This document shows positions 1-7,314 of a DNA stretch of 13,114 nt, piece by piece. The position numbers were made by a program, and so were the translations under genes. The notes below the pieces were generated by a model. It was not told the DNA's origin. It made no database searches and saw only the letters and a list, made by a program, of their open reading frames with translations. The stretch is from contig JAJPZE010000104.1 of NCBI GenBank assembly GCA_021204565.1, positions 1-13,114 on the forward strand. The letters run 5' to 3'. This stretch comes from Prevotella sp. Its GTDB lineage: Bacteria > Bacteroidota > Bacteroidia > Bacteroidales > Bacteroidaceae. The number at the start of each line of letters is the position of its first letter. Within the stretch, counting starts at the first letter, position 1.

Positions 1-52
1 GACGCTTACACGCTTTCCAGGCGTGCCTCTTCAGCCACTCGAGCACCTTTCC
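1..52 (-). tRNA. tRNA-Ser (anticodon GGA), 5' part, cut by the window edge
   Basis: Read on the minus strand from base 52, the sequence begins with a 7-nt acceptor arm (GGAAAGG) and a D-arm region rich in CTCGAG and GGCTGAAGAGG. A 5-bp anticodon stem follows, with CACGC at 25-21 pairing with GCGTG at 13-9. The 7-nt loop is CTGGAAA, which places anticodon GGA at 18-16 with the invariant U before it, so the tRNA decodes UCC/UCU serine codons. The start of a variable arm follows and the rest lies outside the window. The acceptor 3' strand, T arm and CCA therefore cannot be checked. A good promoter lies upstream. Confidence 0.9.
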
Positions 53-83
53 TTGTCTTCTTTCCGGCACTGATTTATGGTGC

Positions 84-115
84 GCGGAACACGATTGCAA
101 AGGTATGCGTTCCGC
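84..115. repeat. 7-bp inverted repeat enclosing the tRNA-Ser -7 box
   Basis: GCGGAAC at 84-90 and GTTCCGC at 109-115 are perfect reverse complements separated by 18 nt that contain the -7 box of the tRNA promoter. It could be an operator or a chance dyad. A dyad with the same arm length and interior length surrounds another TACCTTTG at 12144-12175. Confidence 0.4.
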
Positions 116-128
116 CCTTTATATCAAA
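98..128 (-). promoter_or_regulatory. Bacteroidota-type promoter for tRNA-Ser
   Basis: On the minus strand a -33 box TTTG (128-125) is followed by exactly 19 bp and a perfect -7 box TACCTTTG (105-98), matching the known Bacteroidota consensus TTTG-N19-TAnnTTTG. The tRNA 5' end is about 45 bp downstream. The -7 box lies inside a 7-bp inverted repeat (84-90 and 109-115). Confidence 0.8.
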
Positions 129-379
129 GAAAAAGAGATGATTTTTTAGTTGCTTCGTGCGTTGTTATTCCGCTCTTGACCTAATTTATTTCAACATGAT
201 GATTTTACTTAATTTATATGATGTATCTAATATTATACTGATTGCACACTCGCATATTTAACATTTGAAATTCGCATATTGCCGGCGGAGCACCATTTTG
301 CGTCATTTTTCGCGATTTTCGGATGTGGTTGAAAATCAACAAGTTATGTATATATGCGTAATCGGAGCATAGTTGAAGA

Positions 380-502
380 CTTGCGTGAACACGGGGTTTT
401 GCTCTCTGAAAGTACGGGGTTTGGGGCGATGAAACCCCGTGTAATGAGCGTGCAAGAACTAAGTTATGAGGGGGTCATTTATGGGGGTTTTGCTTCACGC
501 AA
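380..502. other. Nested inverted repeats, possible structured RNA of unknown family
   Basis: The outer arms TTGCGTGAA (381-389) and TTCACGCAA (494-502) are perfect 9-bp complements. Directly inside the left arm, ACACGGGGTTT (389-399) pairs with AAACCCCGTGT (432-442) over 11 bp. A third small hairpin ATGA/TCAT with a five-G loop sits at 466-478. Together these suggest a three-way junction if transcribed. ACGGGGTTT also recurs at 414-422 and could pair with 432-440 instead, giving a competing 9-bp hairpin. I found no promoter or terminator that clearly bounds it, so strand and transcription are unknown. A remnant of a dispersed repeat is an alternative. Confidence 0.35.
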
Positions 503-597
503 CCCAAGCCTGTACTCGTTTTGATATGTGGAGATGCCAAACGAGAGCTAAATATACACGCTTTTTGAGCATATATTTCGTTGCACACTATCCCTTA

Positions 598-653
598 TCT
601 TAACATAATTAACGTCTATTCACGCGCTATTTTTAATTTGTCTTAACATAATT
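598..653. repeat. Pair of 13-bp direct repeats
   Basis: TCTTAACATAATT occurs at 598-610 and again at 641-653, a period of 43 bp, in an AT-rich stretch upstream of purH. Function is unknown. Paired protein-binding sites or chance in AT-rich DNA are both possible. Confidence 0.5.
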
Positions 654-663
654 GATTATGTTG

Positions 664-699
664 TCCGCCGGAGCGTACGAATACACTTCGGGCGGCGGG
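664..699. repeat. Hairpin-forming inverted repeat upstream of the purH promoter
   Basis: CCGCCG at 665-670 pairs with CGGCGG at 693-698, with an extra T-G pair outside. A smaller stem CGAA/TTCG (678-681 and 687-690) lies inside. There is no T-run on either side and no gene ends here, so a terminator role is not supported. Confidence 0.35.
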
Positions 700-758
700 G
701 AGCATATTGTGCAAACATCAATTTGTCGGGTCATAAAAATCAAATCCTTATATATTTC

Positions 759-789
759 TTTGGTATTATATATGTTTGCATTACCTTTG
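759..789 (+). promoter_or_regulatory. Bacteroidota-type promoter of the purH-mre operon
   Basis: TTTG at 759-762, exactly 19 bp, then TACCTTTG at 782-789 is a perfect match to the Bacteroidota consensus. Transcription would start near 795, about 27 nt before the purH ATG. An odd palindrome GTCAATTTGAC (797-807) lies at the predicted start site and could be an operator, although it may be chance. A second TAnnTTTG match at 771-778 lacks a correctly spaced -33 box. Confidence 0.8.
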
Positions 790-821
790 CCGTCAAGTCA
801 ATTTGACACCATACGTACACA

Positions 822-1424
822 ATGGCGGACAAGAAAAAGATAAAGAGAGCGCTCGTCTCGGTATATTGCAAGGACGGGTTAGACGGGCTTTTAGCGAAGC
901 TGAACGCCGAAGGCGTGAGCTTTATATCAACCGGGGGGACGCGCAAATATATAGAATCATTAGGCTATGAATGCGAGGCGGTGGAGGCGGTAACGTCTTA
1001 TCCTTCGATCTTCGGGGGGAGAGTGAAGACGTTGCACCCCAAGATTTTCGGGGGCATTTTATTCCGTCGCGACAACGAAGACGACCTGCGTCAGGCGGCG
1101 GAATACGATATAACGGCTATTGATTTGGTGATTGTCGACTTGTATCCGTTTACGTCGACGGTTGCCGGAGGTGCGCCGGAGACTGACATTATAGAGAAAA
1201 TTGACATCGGCGGCATATCGTTAATCCGTGCGGCGGCTAAGAATTTCGAGGGCGTTACGATAGTTGCGAGCCGGGAAGAATATAGTTTGCTGGCGGGGAT
1301 AATTGATAATCAGGGCGCACAGACCACACGCCGGCAACGTCGTGAGCTTGCCTGCCGCGCTTTCGAAGTATCGAGCAAATACGACACCGCCATACACGAT
1401 TGGTTTGCTTCGACAAACCGATGA
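822..1424 (+). CDS. purH: Stand-alone IMP cyclohydrolase (N-terminal domain of PurH only)
   Basis: IMP cyclohydrolase closes the ring of FAICAR to give IMP, the last step of purine synthesis. The 200-residue product covers the whole MGS-like cyclohydrolase domain. It has the STGGT phosphate-binding loop near residues 36-40, GRVKTLHPKI near 66-75, IDIGG near 127-131 and RAAAKN near 136-141, and it ends after the usual domain-closing helix (YDTAIHDWF). A normal bifunctional PurH is about 510 residues, with a C-terminal AICAR transformylase. Here the frame stops at a TGA at the domain boundary, and the 62 bp before mreB encode nothing resembling the second domain. The transformylase is presumably encoded elsewhere or replaced. 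The ATG start fits the promoter 33 bp upstream. It heads the cell-wall operon, as purH does in many Bacteroidales. Confidence 0.9.
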   Translation: MADKKKIKRALVSVYCKDGLDGLLAKLNAEGVSFISTGGTRKYIESLGYECEAVEAVTSYPSIFGGRVKTLHPKIFGGILFRRDNEDDLRQAAEYDITAIDLVIVDLYPFTSTVAGGAPETDIIEKIDIGGISLIRAAAKNFEGVTIVASREEYSLLAGIIDNQGAQTTRRQRRELACRAFEVSSKYDTAIHDWFASTNR

Positions 1425-1486
1425 CCTGTCGCCCGCGGCATAGAGAACAATTTTATAAGCAAACAAGAAGCAGAACGAATTAATAA

Positions 1487-2509
1487 ATGGGACTTTTTTC
1501 ATTCACTCGTGAGATTGCGATGGATTTGGGTACTGCCAACACCATCATCATAAGCAACGACAAAATAATAGTTGACGAGCCGTCGGTTGTCGCCCTCGAC
1601 CGCCGCACCGATAAGATGATTGCGGTAGGGAGCAAAGCAAAGATGATGTACGAGAAGACCCACGACAACATCCGCACTATCCGCCCGTTGAAGGACGGCG
1701 TGATAGCCGATTTCTCCGCGTGCGAGCAGATGATGCGCGGTCTGATAAAGATGGCGCACCCGGGCAGGAGCTTATTTGCCCCGTCGTTGCGTATGGTGAT
1801 TGGCGTGCCGTCGGGCAGTACGGAGGTGGAGCTCCGCGCCGTGCGCGACAGTGCCGAGCGTGCCGACGGACGTGATGTGTACCTTATCTTCGAGCCTATG
1901 GCAGCCGCTATCGGTATCGGTATCGACGTATTGGCGCCTGAGGGAAATATGATTGTAGATATCGGCGGAGGGTCGACGGAAATTGCCGTTATCTCTCTCG
2001 GCGGCATCGTCAACAACAACTCCATCCGCGTGGCGGGCGACGAGCTGACGAGCGATATACAGGATTATATGTCGCGCCAGCATAATGTCAAGGTATCGGA
2101 GCGTATGGCGGAGCGGATTAAGATAAATGTAGGTTCGGCGCTGACCGACCTGGGCGACGAGGCTCCCGAGAACTTTATCGTGCACGGTCCGAATCGTATT
2201 ACGGCGTTGCCGATGGAGGTGCCTGTTTGTTATCAGGAGATAGCCCACTGCTTGGACAAAACCATAGCGAAGATAGAGAGTGCCGTGCTCTCGGCCCTTG
2301 AGCATACCCCGCCGGAGCTGTATGCGGACATCGTGAAGAACGGTATTTATCTTAGCGGCGGCGGAGCGTTGCTTCGCGGTTTGAGCAAGCGTTTGGCAGA
2401 CAAGATAAATATCGAATTCCATATCTCCGACGACCCGTTGCACAGCGTGGCGAAAGGCGCGGGCATAGCTTTGAAGAACATAGACAAGTTCTCTTTCCTC
2501 AAGCGATAA
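1487..2509 (+). CDS. mreB: Rod-shape determining actin-like protein MreB
   Basis: MreB is a bacterial actin that polymerises on the inner face of the cytoplasmic membrane and positions the elongasome during lateral wall synthesis. The 340-residue length is normal. The ATPase signatures are in place: phosphate-1 loop DLGTAN (13-18), FEPMAAAIG with the likely catalytic Glu136, phosphate-2 loop DIGGGSTE (158-165), AGDE (183-186), and the adenosine motif LSGGGALLRGL (289-299). The N-terminal MGLFSFTREIA resembles the short hydrophobic or amphipathic membrane anchor seen in other MreBs. It starts 62 bp after purH in the same direction and is followed by the other mre genes. No residues look damaged. 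Confidence 0.97.
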   Translation: MGLFSFTREIAMDLGTANTIIISNDKIIVDEPSVVALDRRTDKMIAVGSKAKMMYEKTHDNIRTIRPLKDGVIADFSACEQMMRGLIKMAHPGRSLFAPSLRMVIGVPSGSTEVELRAVRDSAERADGRDVYLIFEPMAAAIGIGIDVLAPEGNMIVDIGGGSTEIAVISLGGIVNNNSIRVAGDELTSDIQDYMSRQHNVKVSERMAERIKINVGSALTDLGDEAPENFIVHGPNRITALPMEVPVCYQEIAHCLDKTIAKIESAVLSALEHTPPELYADIVKNGIYLSGGGALLRGLSKRLADKINIEFHISDDPLHSVAKGAGIALKNIDKFSFLKR

Positions 2510-2517
2510 GCCGTTTT

Positions 2518-2581
2518 GCGGGGCTTTATATCTCCCCGCCCGGAATGAAGAGAGCCCGCGAGAAAAACAAAACGTAGCGGG
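2518..2581 (+). other. Two GC-rich hairpins between mreB and mreC
   Basis: GCGGGG (2518-2523) pairs with CCCCGC (2534-2539) around a 10-nt AT-rich loop. CCCGC (2555-2559) pairs with GCGGG (2577-2581). They occupy most of the 110-bp gap, the only sizeable gap inside the mre operon. No U-tract follows either stem, so this is not a classical terminator. RNA stabilisation of the upstream purH-mreB message or partial attenuation is an inference. Confidence 0.4.
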
Positions 2582-2619
2582 AGACGGGTTTCGGGCAAAC
2601 CTTATAACAGACAATTTCG

Positions 2620-3480
2620 ATGCGGCGACTGATTGCTTTATTGGTTAGAAACTATCATTACCCGCTGTTTCTGTTGCTTGAGATTGCAGGTATTGTATTG
2701 CTTGTCCGCCATAACAACTATCAGGGCAGCGTATGGTTTTCGTCGGCGAATGTTGTTGTGGGGAAATGCAACGAATGGAGCTCGACAGTTGTTTCATATT
2801 TTAATCTGCGCGAGACGAACAGCCGTCTGACGGCGGAGAACGTGCGTTTGGCGCGTGAGCTTGAGGGGGTTCGCGAGCGCGTGAGAGTATTGCAGACCGA
2901 CAGTATGGCTGTGAAGGCGTCGGTGCCGGCGGGGTATCGCACTGTTAACGCGCGTGTGGTGGAGAGCTCTATAAGCCGGCGCGACAACCTGCTCACTATC
3001 GACAAAGGCTCCGCCGACGGCGTGAAGAAGAATATGGGTGTTGTGTCGGGAAGCGGCGCGGCGGGTATTGTTTATCTTGTCGGGACCCATTATTCCGTAG
3101 TTATTCCGCTGATAAACGACCAGTCGAATGTTAGCTGCTCGATACGCGACAGGGGATATTTCGGTTATCTTAGCTGGACGGGCGGCGACCCGCGTTATGC
3201 ATATATGGAGGATGTTCCGCGTTATGCGCACTACCGCAAAGGGGACATCGTCGAGACCAGCGGCTTCTCTTCCGTCTTTCCGCGAGGCGTGGCGGTGGGT
3301 AAGGTGTTGTGCACTTTTAATTCGCCGGACGGCTTGTCGTACCGCATTAAAGTCGAGCTCGCGACCGACTTCGCCAAACTGTATGATGTGTGCGTCGTCG
3401 ACAACAGCCGCACTCAGGAGCAATTGGAGATTTTGCGTGCGGCACAGGATTCGTTGTCTCGTCCGACCCGAATGAGATAA
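2620..3480 (+). CDS. mreC: Cell-shape protein MreC
   Basis: MreC is a bitopic membrane protein that links MreB and MreD to PBP2 and activates the RodA-PBP2 synthase from the periplasm. The 286-residue product has a short basic N-terminus, one membrane segment at about 14-30 (LFLLLEIAGIVLL), and a predicted coiled coil at about 62-96 rich in Leu, Arg and Glu. The periplasmic beta domains contain VVESSISRRDNLLTIDKGS and GVVSGSGAAGIV, which are typical of the family. The C-terminus (about 265-286) is polar. It starts 110 bp after mreB and ends 4 bp before mreD. The start codon is the ATG preceding the basic residues RR. Assignment rests on family pattern plus gene order. Confidence 0.94.
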   Translation: MRRLIALLVRNYHYPLFLLLEIAGIVLLVRHNNYQGSVWFSSANVVVGKCNEWSSTVVSYFNLRETNSRLTAENVRLARELEGVRERVRVLQTDSMAVKASVPAGYRTVNARVVESSISRRDNLLTIDKGSADGVKKNMGVVSGSGAAGIVYLVGTHYSVVIPLINDQSNVSCSIRDRGYFGYLSWTGGDPRYAYMEDVPRYAHYRKGDIVETSGFSSVFPRGVAVGKVLCTFNSPDGLSYRIKVELATDFAKLYDVCVVDNSRTQEQLEILRAAQDSLSRPTRMR

Positions 3481-3484
3481 GTTT

Positions 3485-3985
3485 ATGAACGGTAACGTGC
3501 TTCGAACGACATTAGGTTTGGTGTTGCTTGTTGTGGTGCAGGTGATGTTCCTCAACCGTATACATCTGTTCGGTGTCGCCACTCCGCTGTTGCTTGTCTA
3601 CGCCGTTATTGTTCTCCCGTTAGATACTCCGCGCCCGGCGGCATTATTATTCGGGTTTGTGCCGGGCATAATCTCCGACGTCTTCACTAATACTCCGGGC
3701 GTGGCGGCAATCACCCTTACGGCGCTCGCCTTTATCCAGCCGGCTGTGCTCCGTTTGTTCGTTCCGCGCGACGTAGCGGATAATTTCGCGCCGTCGATAA
3801 AGTCGATGGGGGCGGCGAAATACATTGTTTACAGCCTTATCCTCACTCTGCTCAACTGCGTTTTGTTGTTCGCTATTGAAGACCTCGATCTCCATCATTG
3901 GCAACACTTGCTCTTGGATATTACGGGCAGTACGTTGCTCTCGTATCTGTTTATAATTACCTTCGAAAGCGTTCGCAAGGAATAA
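3485..3985 (+). CDS. mreD: Rod-shape determining membrane protein MreD
   Basis: MreD is a small polytopic membrane component of the elongasome. The 166-residue product is mostly hydrophobic, with about six likely membrane segments near residues 8-26, 31-48, 52-68, 72-92, 114-134 and 142-162. The FGFVPGIISDVFTNTPG stretch resembles the conserved loop of Bacteroidota MreD proteins. It lies 4 bp after mreC, and its TAA stop directly abuts the ATG of the PBP2 gene, so translation is probably coupled. Sequence conservation in this family is low, so position in the operon carries much of the weight. Confidence 0.9.
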   Translation: MNGNVLRTTLGLVLLVVVQVMFLNRIHLFGVATPLLLVYAVIVLPLDTPRPAALLFGFVPGIISDVFTNTPGVAAITLTALAFIQPAVLRLFVPRDVADNFAPSIKSMGAAKYIVYSLILTLLNCVLLFAIEDLDLHHWQHLLLDITGSTLLSYLFIITFESVRKE

Positions 3986-5842
3986 ATGGGCAATCGGGAA
4001 TATAGCGGACGCGGGTACGTCATCGGCGGTGTGGCGGTCGGCATTATCGTGATCTACATCATCCGCTTGTTCACTCTTCAATTGCTTAGCGACGACTATA
4101 AGCGCAATGCAGATTCTAACGCACTTCTCAAACAGATAAATTACCCCGCGCGCGGACTTATTTACGACCGCACGGGAGAGTTGCTCGTGTTCAATCAGCC
4201 GTCGTATAACATAATGGTTGTTATGAACGAAGAGGCGGGCAGACTCGACACAACGGAGTTCTGTAACGCGCTCGGCATAACGCGCGAATACTTTGACCGG
4301 CGTATGGCGGATATAAAAGACCGCTCGAAAAACCCCGGATATTCGCGTTATACACGCCAATTGTTCATCTCCCAACTCTCCGACAAGGAGTTCAGCGTCT
4401 TGCGGGAGAAGATGTTTCGTTTTCCCGGCTTTTACGTCGAGCGGCGCAGCATCAGGCAATACACCACCCCGTATGCCGCCCACGTGCTTGGTGATGTGGC
4501 GGAGGTGTCGCCCGCAGATATAGAAGAGGAGCGCGACTATTACCTGCCGGGCGATTTCATAGGCAAGCAAGGCGTGGAGAAGTCGTACGAGAAAGCGTTA
4601 CGCGGGCAAAAAGGCGTGCAGATATTGCTTCGTGATGCGCACGGGGTTATACAAGGGCATTATATGGACGGGGCGTTCGACAGCCGGCCTGTTGCGGGGA
4701 AGAACCTCACGCTCGGCATTGACGCAAAGTTGCAAGCCCTGGGCGAGCGCCTTATGGAGGGGAAGATAGGGAGTATTGTAGCTATCGAGCCGGGCACCGG
4801 CGAAGTGCTCTGTATGGTCTCCTCGCCTACGTACGACCCGCGCCTGATGGTGGGGCGGCAACGGGGGAAAAACCATGCCTTGCTCCAACAAGACATCCGG
4901 AAGCCGCTCCTTAATCGCAGCATTATGGGGCTCTATCCTCCCGGCTCGACGTTTAAGACAAGTCAGGGTCTGACCTTTTATACGGAGGGGATTATAACCG
5001 CCTCGACGGCATATCCTTGTTATCACGGCTTTATCTTCGGGCACCTTCACGTCGGTTGTCACGGGCACGCTTCCCCCCTCTCACTCGTGCCGGCAATTAG
5101 TACCTCGTGCAACGGTTTCTTCTGTTGGGGGCTCTATCATATGATGGCGAACAGACAGAAATACCCTACTGTTGAGGTGGCTATGAACACTTGGCGCGAC
5201 TATATGGTTAGTATGGGCTTCGGGTATAAGTTGGGGATTGACCTGCCGGGAGAGAAGCGCGGACTTATCCCGAACGCGGAATTTTACGACAAAGCATACG
5301 GCTCGTCTTGGTCGGGACTTACGATTATATCTATTGCGATAGGGCAAGGCGAAGTCAATCTTACCCCGTTGCAAATCGCCAATCTTGCCTCGACAATCGC
5401 CAACAGGGGATATTATTACATCCCCCACGTCGTGCGGAACGTGGAGGGCGAGGCGGCTCTCGACACGCTTTATACGCGCCGGCACTATACCAAAGCGTCG
5501 CGCGAGGCATACGAATACATCGTGCAAGGCATGCGCTCTTCAGTGCTCGGGGGCACTTGCCGCGCGGCAAACAATCCCGATTATGAGGTGTGCGGGAAGA
5601 CCGGTACGGCACAAAACCGGGGGCAGGATCACTCCGTCTTTATGGGTTTTGCCCCGATGAACAACCCGAAGATAGCTATTGCCGTGTACGTCGAGAACGG
5701 CGGTTGGGGCGCGACTTACGGCGTACCCATAGGCGCCTTAATGATGGAGCAATACATCAACGGACACCTGTCGCCCGCATCGGAAGAGAAGGCGACAGCG
5801 TTCCAAAACAGAAGAATAAACTATGGATCAGCCGGCAGATAA
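3986..5842 (+). CDS. mrdA: Peptidoglycan transpeptidase PBP2 (elongasome)
   Basis: This class B penicillin-binding protein cross-links peptidoglycan strands made by RodA. The 618-residue product has an N-terminal membrane anchor (about 12-33), a pedestal/dimerisation domain beginning with YPARGLIYDRTGELL (53-67), and a C-terminal transpeptidase domain. All three catalytic motifs are present: STFK with nucleophile Ser321 and Lys324, SCN (374-376), and KTGT (538-541). The region FGHLHVGCHGHASPLSLVPA resembles other Bacteroidota PBP2 sequences. It starts immediately after the mreD stop codon and overlaps the rodA start by 20 bp, consistent with equimolar synthesis of the RodA-PBP2 pair. Nothing looks damaged. 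Confidence 0.96.
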   Translation: MGNREYSGRGYVIGGVAVGIIVIYIIRLFTLQLLSDDYKRNADSNALLKQINYPARGLIYDRTGELLVFNQPSYNIMVVMNEEAGRLDTTEFCNALGITREYFDRRMADIKDRSKNPGYSRYTRQLFISQLSDKEFSVLREKMFRFPGFYVERRSIRQYTTPYAAHVLGDVAEVSPADIEEERDYYLPGDFIGKQGVEKSYEKALRGQKGVQILLRDAHGVIQGHYMDGAFDSRPVAGKNLTLGIDAKLQALGERLMEGKIGSIVAIEPGTGEVLCMVSSPTYDPRLMVGRQRGKNHALLQQDIRKPLLNRSIMGLYPPGSTFKTSQGLTFYTEGIITASTAYPCYHGFIFGHLHVGCHGHASPLSLVPAISTSCNGFFCWGLYHMMANRQKYPTVEVAMNTWRDYMVSMGFGYKLGIDLPGEKRGLIPNAEFYDKAYGSSWSGLTIISIAIGQGEVNLTPLQIANLASTIANRGYYYIPHVVRNVEGEAALDTLYTRRHYTKASREAYEYIVQGMRSSVLGGTCRAANNPDYEVCGKTGTAQNRGQDHSVFMGFAPMNNPKIAIAVYVENGGWGATYGVPIGALMMEQYINGHLSPASEEKATAFQNRRINYGSAGR

Positions 5843-7298
5843 CAGGGGAAGAAATATATGGCGGTCGCTCGATTGGCTGACTGTCGCCTTATACGTTATT
5901 CTGCTCGTATGCGGTTGGTTCAGCGTATGCGGCGCAAGCTATACCTATGGCGAGACCGACTTCTTCAGCCTCTCCACGCGCTCCGGCATGCAGGTTATAT
6001 GGATTGCGTCGTCAATATTGCTCGCATTCGTTTTACTAATGACCGACAGCGGCAAGTACGAGACCTTCTCGCTCGTCATCTACGCCTTCTTTCTCCTGTT
6101 GCTTATTGCAACGATATTCAATCCGCACGAGATAAAGGGCTCGCGCTCGTGGTTAGTGATGGGCCCGCTACGCCTTCAGCCGGCGGAGTTCGCCAAGTTC
6201 GCCACCGCCTTGATGTTGGCAAAAGTGATGAGTATCCACAACTTCAGCATGTCGAATATGCGGCACGCGGCGGCGGCAATCGCGGTAATTGTTTTGCCTA
6301 TGCTCGCGATAATAGGGCAAAAGGAGACGGGTTCGGCGTTGGTGTATCTGGCGTTCTTCCTTGTCCTTTATCGGGAAGGTATGTCGGGCACGATACTGTT
6401 CACGGGCGTTGCGATGGTGGTTTATTTCGTTGTCGGAATAAAGTATGACGACATAAATCTTTACGTTACGCCTACGTCGGTGGGTAAATACGCGGTGTTG
6501 ATCCTGATACAATTGTTCGCCTGCGGATTGCTTTACATCGCGTGCAAAGAGAGGAAAGAGGCGAAGCGGATAGCGGCGGCGGTTCTTGTTGCAACCCTGC
6601 TCGTAACGCTCTTCGCCTTATATATTGTCCCGTTCGACCTTACCAAGGCGTTGCTCGTATTGTCGGCATTAACCGCCATATACCTTATATATCTTTGGCT
6701 TCGGACGCGGATAACGGGATACTTGCTTGTCATGTTCTTTGCGCTGGGAAGTATAGCTTTTCTCTATTCCGCCGACTATACTATGGACAACATTCTCGAG
6801 TCTCATCAACGGGTGCGCATTAATGTATTGCTCGGTTTGGAAGAGGATTTGCGGGGCGCGGGATATAATGTACACCAGAGCGAGATAGCTATCGGCTCCG
6901 GCGGTTTGCAGGGCAAAGGCTTCCTCAACGGCACGCAGACGAAACTCAAATACGTACCGGAGCAAGACACTGACTTCATCTTCTGCACCGTCGGAGAGGA
7001 GGAGGGTTTCCTCGGAAGCGTAGGTGTACTGGTTGTGTTTCTTCTGTTAATTCTCCGTTTGATACACCTGTCGGAACGCCAGCCGTTTGCTTTCGGACGG
7101 GTATACGGTTATTGCGTGGTGAGTATCTTCCTCTTTCATGTATTCATAAATGTGGGGATGGTGTTGGGTCTGATGCCGGTAATCGGCATCCCGCTACCCT
7201 TCTTCAGCTACGGCGGTTCGTCGCTTTGGGGCTTCACGATACTCCTGTTCATCTTTCTCCGTATCGATGCCAACCGCCACCGCCGGCTGTTCTCTTAG
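5823..7298 (+). CDS. rodA: Peptidoglycan glycosyltransferase RodA (SEDS family)
   Basis: RodA polymerises lipid II into glycan strands in the cytoplasmic membrane and works as a complex with PBP2. The 491-residue protein has many hydrophobic segments and SEDS hallmarks: SRSWLVMGPLRLQPAEFAK (107-125), GQKETGSALVY (165-175), the extracellular stretch EEDLRGAGYN with likely catalytic Asp342, IAIGSGGLQGKG (355-366), PEQDTDFIFCTVGEEEGFLG (379-398), and a C-terminal GIPLPFFSYGGSS (455-467). It is longer than the 370-420 residues common in Proteobacteria and Firmicutes. The extra length lies at about 205-315, where additional hydrophobic stretches occur. I believe this is a Bacteroidota trait but could not check. 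It ends the plus-strand operon, 16 bp from the convergent gldH stop. Confidence 0.95.
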   Translation: MDQPADNRGRNIWRSLDWLTVALYVILLVCGWFSVCGASYTYGETDFFSLSTRSGMQVIWIASSILLAFVLLMTDSGKYETFSLVIYAFFLLLLIATIFNPHEIKGSRSWLVMGPLRLQPAEFAKFATALMLAKVMSIHNFSMSNMRHAAAAIAVIVLPMLAIIGQKETGSALVYLAFFLVLYREGMSGTILFTGVAMVVYFVVGIKYDDINLYVTPTSVGKYAVLILIQLFACGLLYIACKERKEAKRIAAAVLVATLLVTLFALYIVPFDLTKALLVLSALTAIYLIYLWLRTRITGYLLVMFFALGSIAFLYSADYTMDNILESHQRVRINVLLGLEEDLRGAGYNVHQSEIAIGSGGLQGKGFLNGTQTKLKYVPEQDTDFIFCTVGEEEGFLGSVGVLVVFLLLILRLIHLSERQPFAFGRVYGYCVVSIFLFHVFINVGMVLGLMPVIGIPLPFFSYGGSSLWGFTILLFIFLRIDANRHRRLFS

Positions 7299-7314
7299 GC
7301 GGCGAAATATATAA

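Larger units (their letters stand above)
129..758. other. Long non-coding region upstream of purH
   Basis: About 630 bases between the tRNA-Ser promoter and the purH promoter contain no convincing protein-coding frame on either strand. The region is AT-rich apart from a G-rich patch at 390-490. It contains a nested inverted-repeat element (380-502), a 13-bp direct repeat (598-610 and 641-653) and a GC hairpin (664-699). The word TTGCACA occurs at 242 and 581, with an inverted copy at 708-714. No DnaA-box clusters, transposase fragments or known riboswitches were recognised. Confidence 0.6.

Noticed and set aside
33..39. Degraded Walker A Lys in HolB as a sign of a broken gene (residues 33-39 of the protein, near genomic 10083-10063)
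   Set aside because: Delta prime normally has a non-functional ATP site, so loss of this Lys is expected.
481..603. Short 40-codon open frame in the upstream gap
   Set aside because: It starts inside the inverted-repeat element, has no promoter or recognisable motif, and its composition looks like translated non-coding DNA.
1425..1481. Read-through of the purH TGA into a longer protein
   Set aside because: The in-frame continuation is 19 basic, low-similarity codons that do not resemble the AICAR transformylase domain. The stop falls at the natural domain boundary.
1772..4570. Long antisense open frames over mreB, mreC, mreD and mrdA (up to about 300 codons)
   Set aside because: They lie opposite strongly conserved genes, are Arg/His-rich as expected for antisense frames of GC-rich codons, and show no family motifs.
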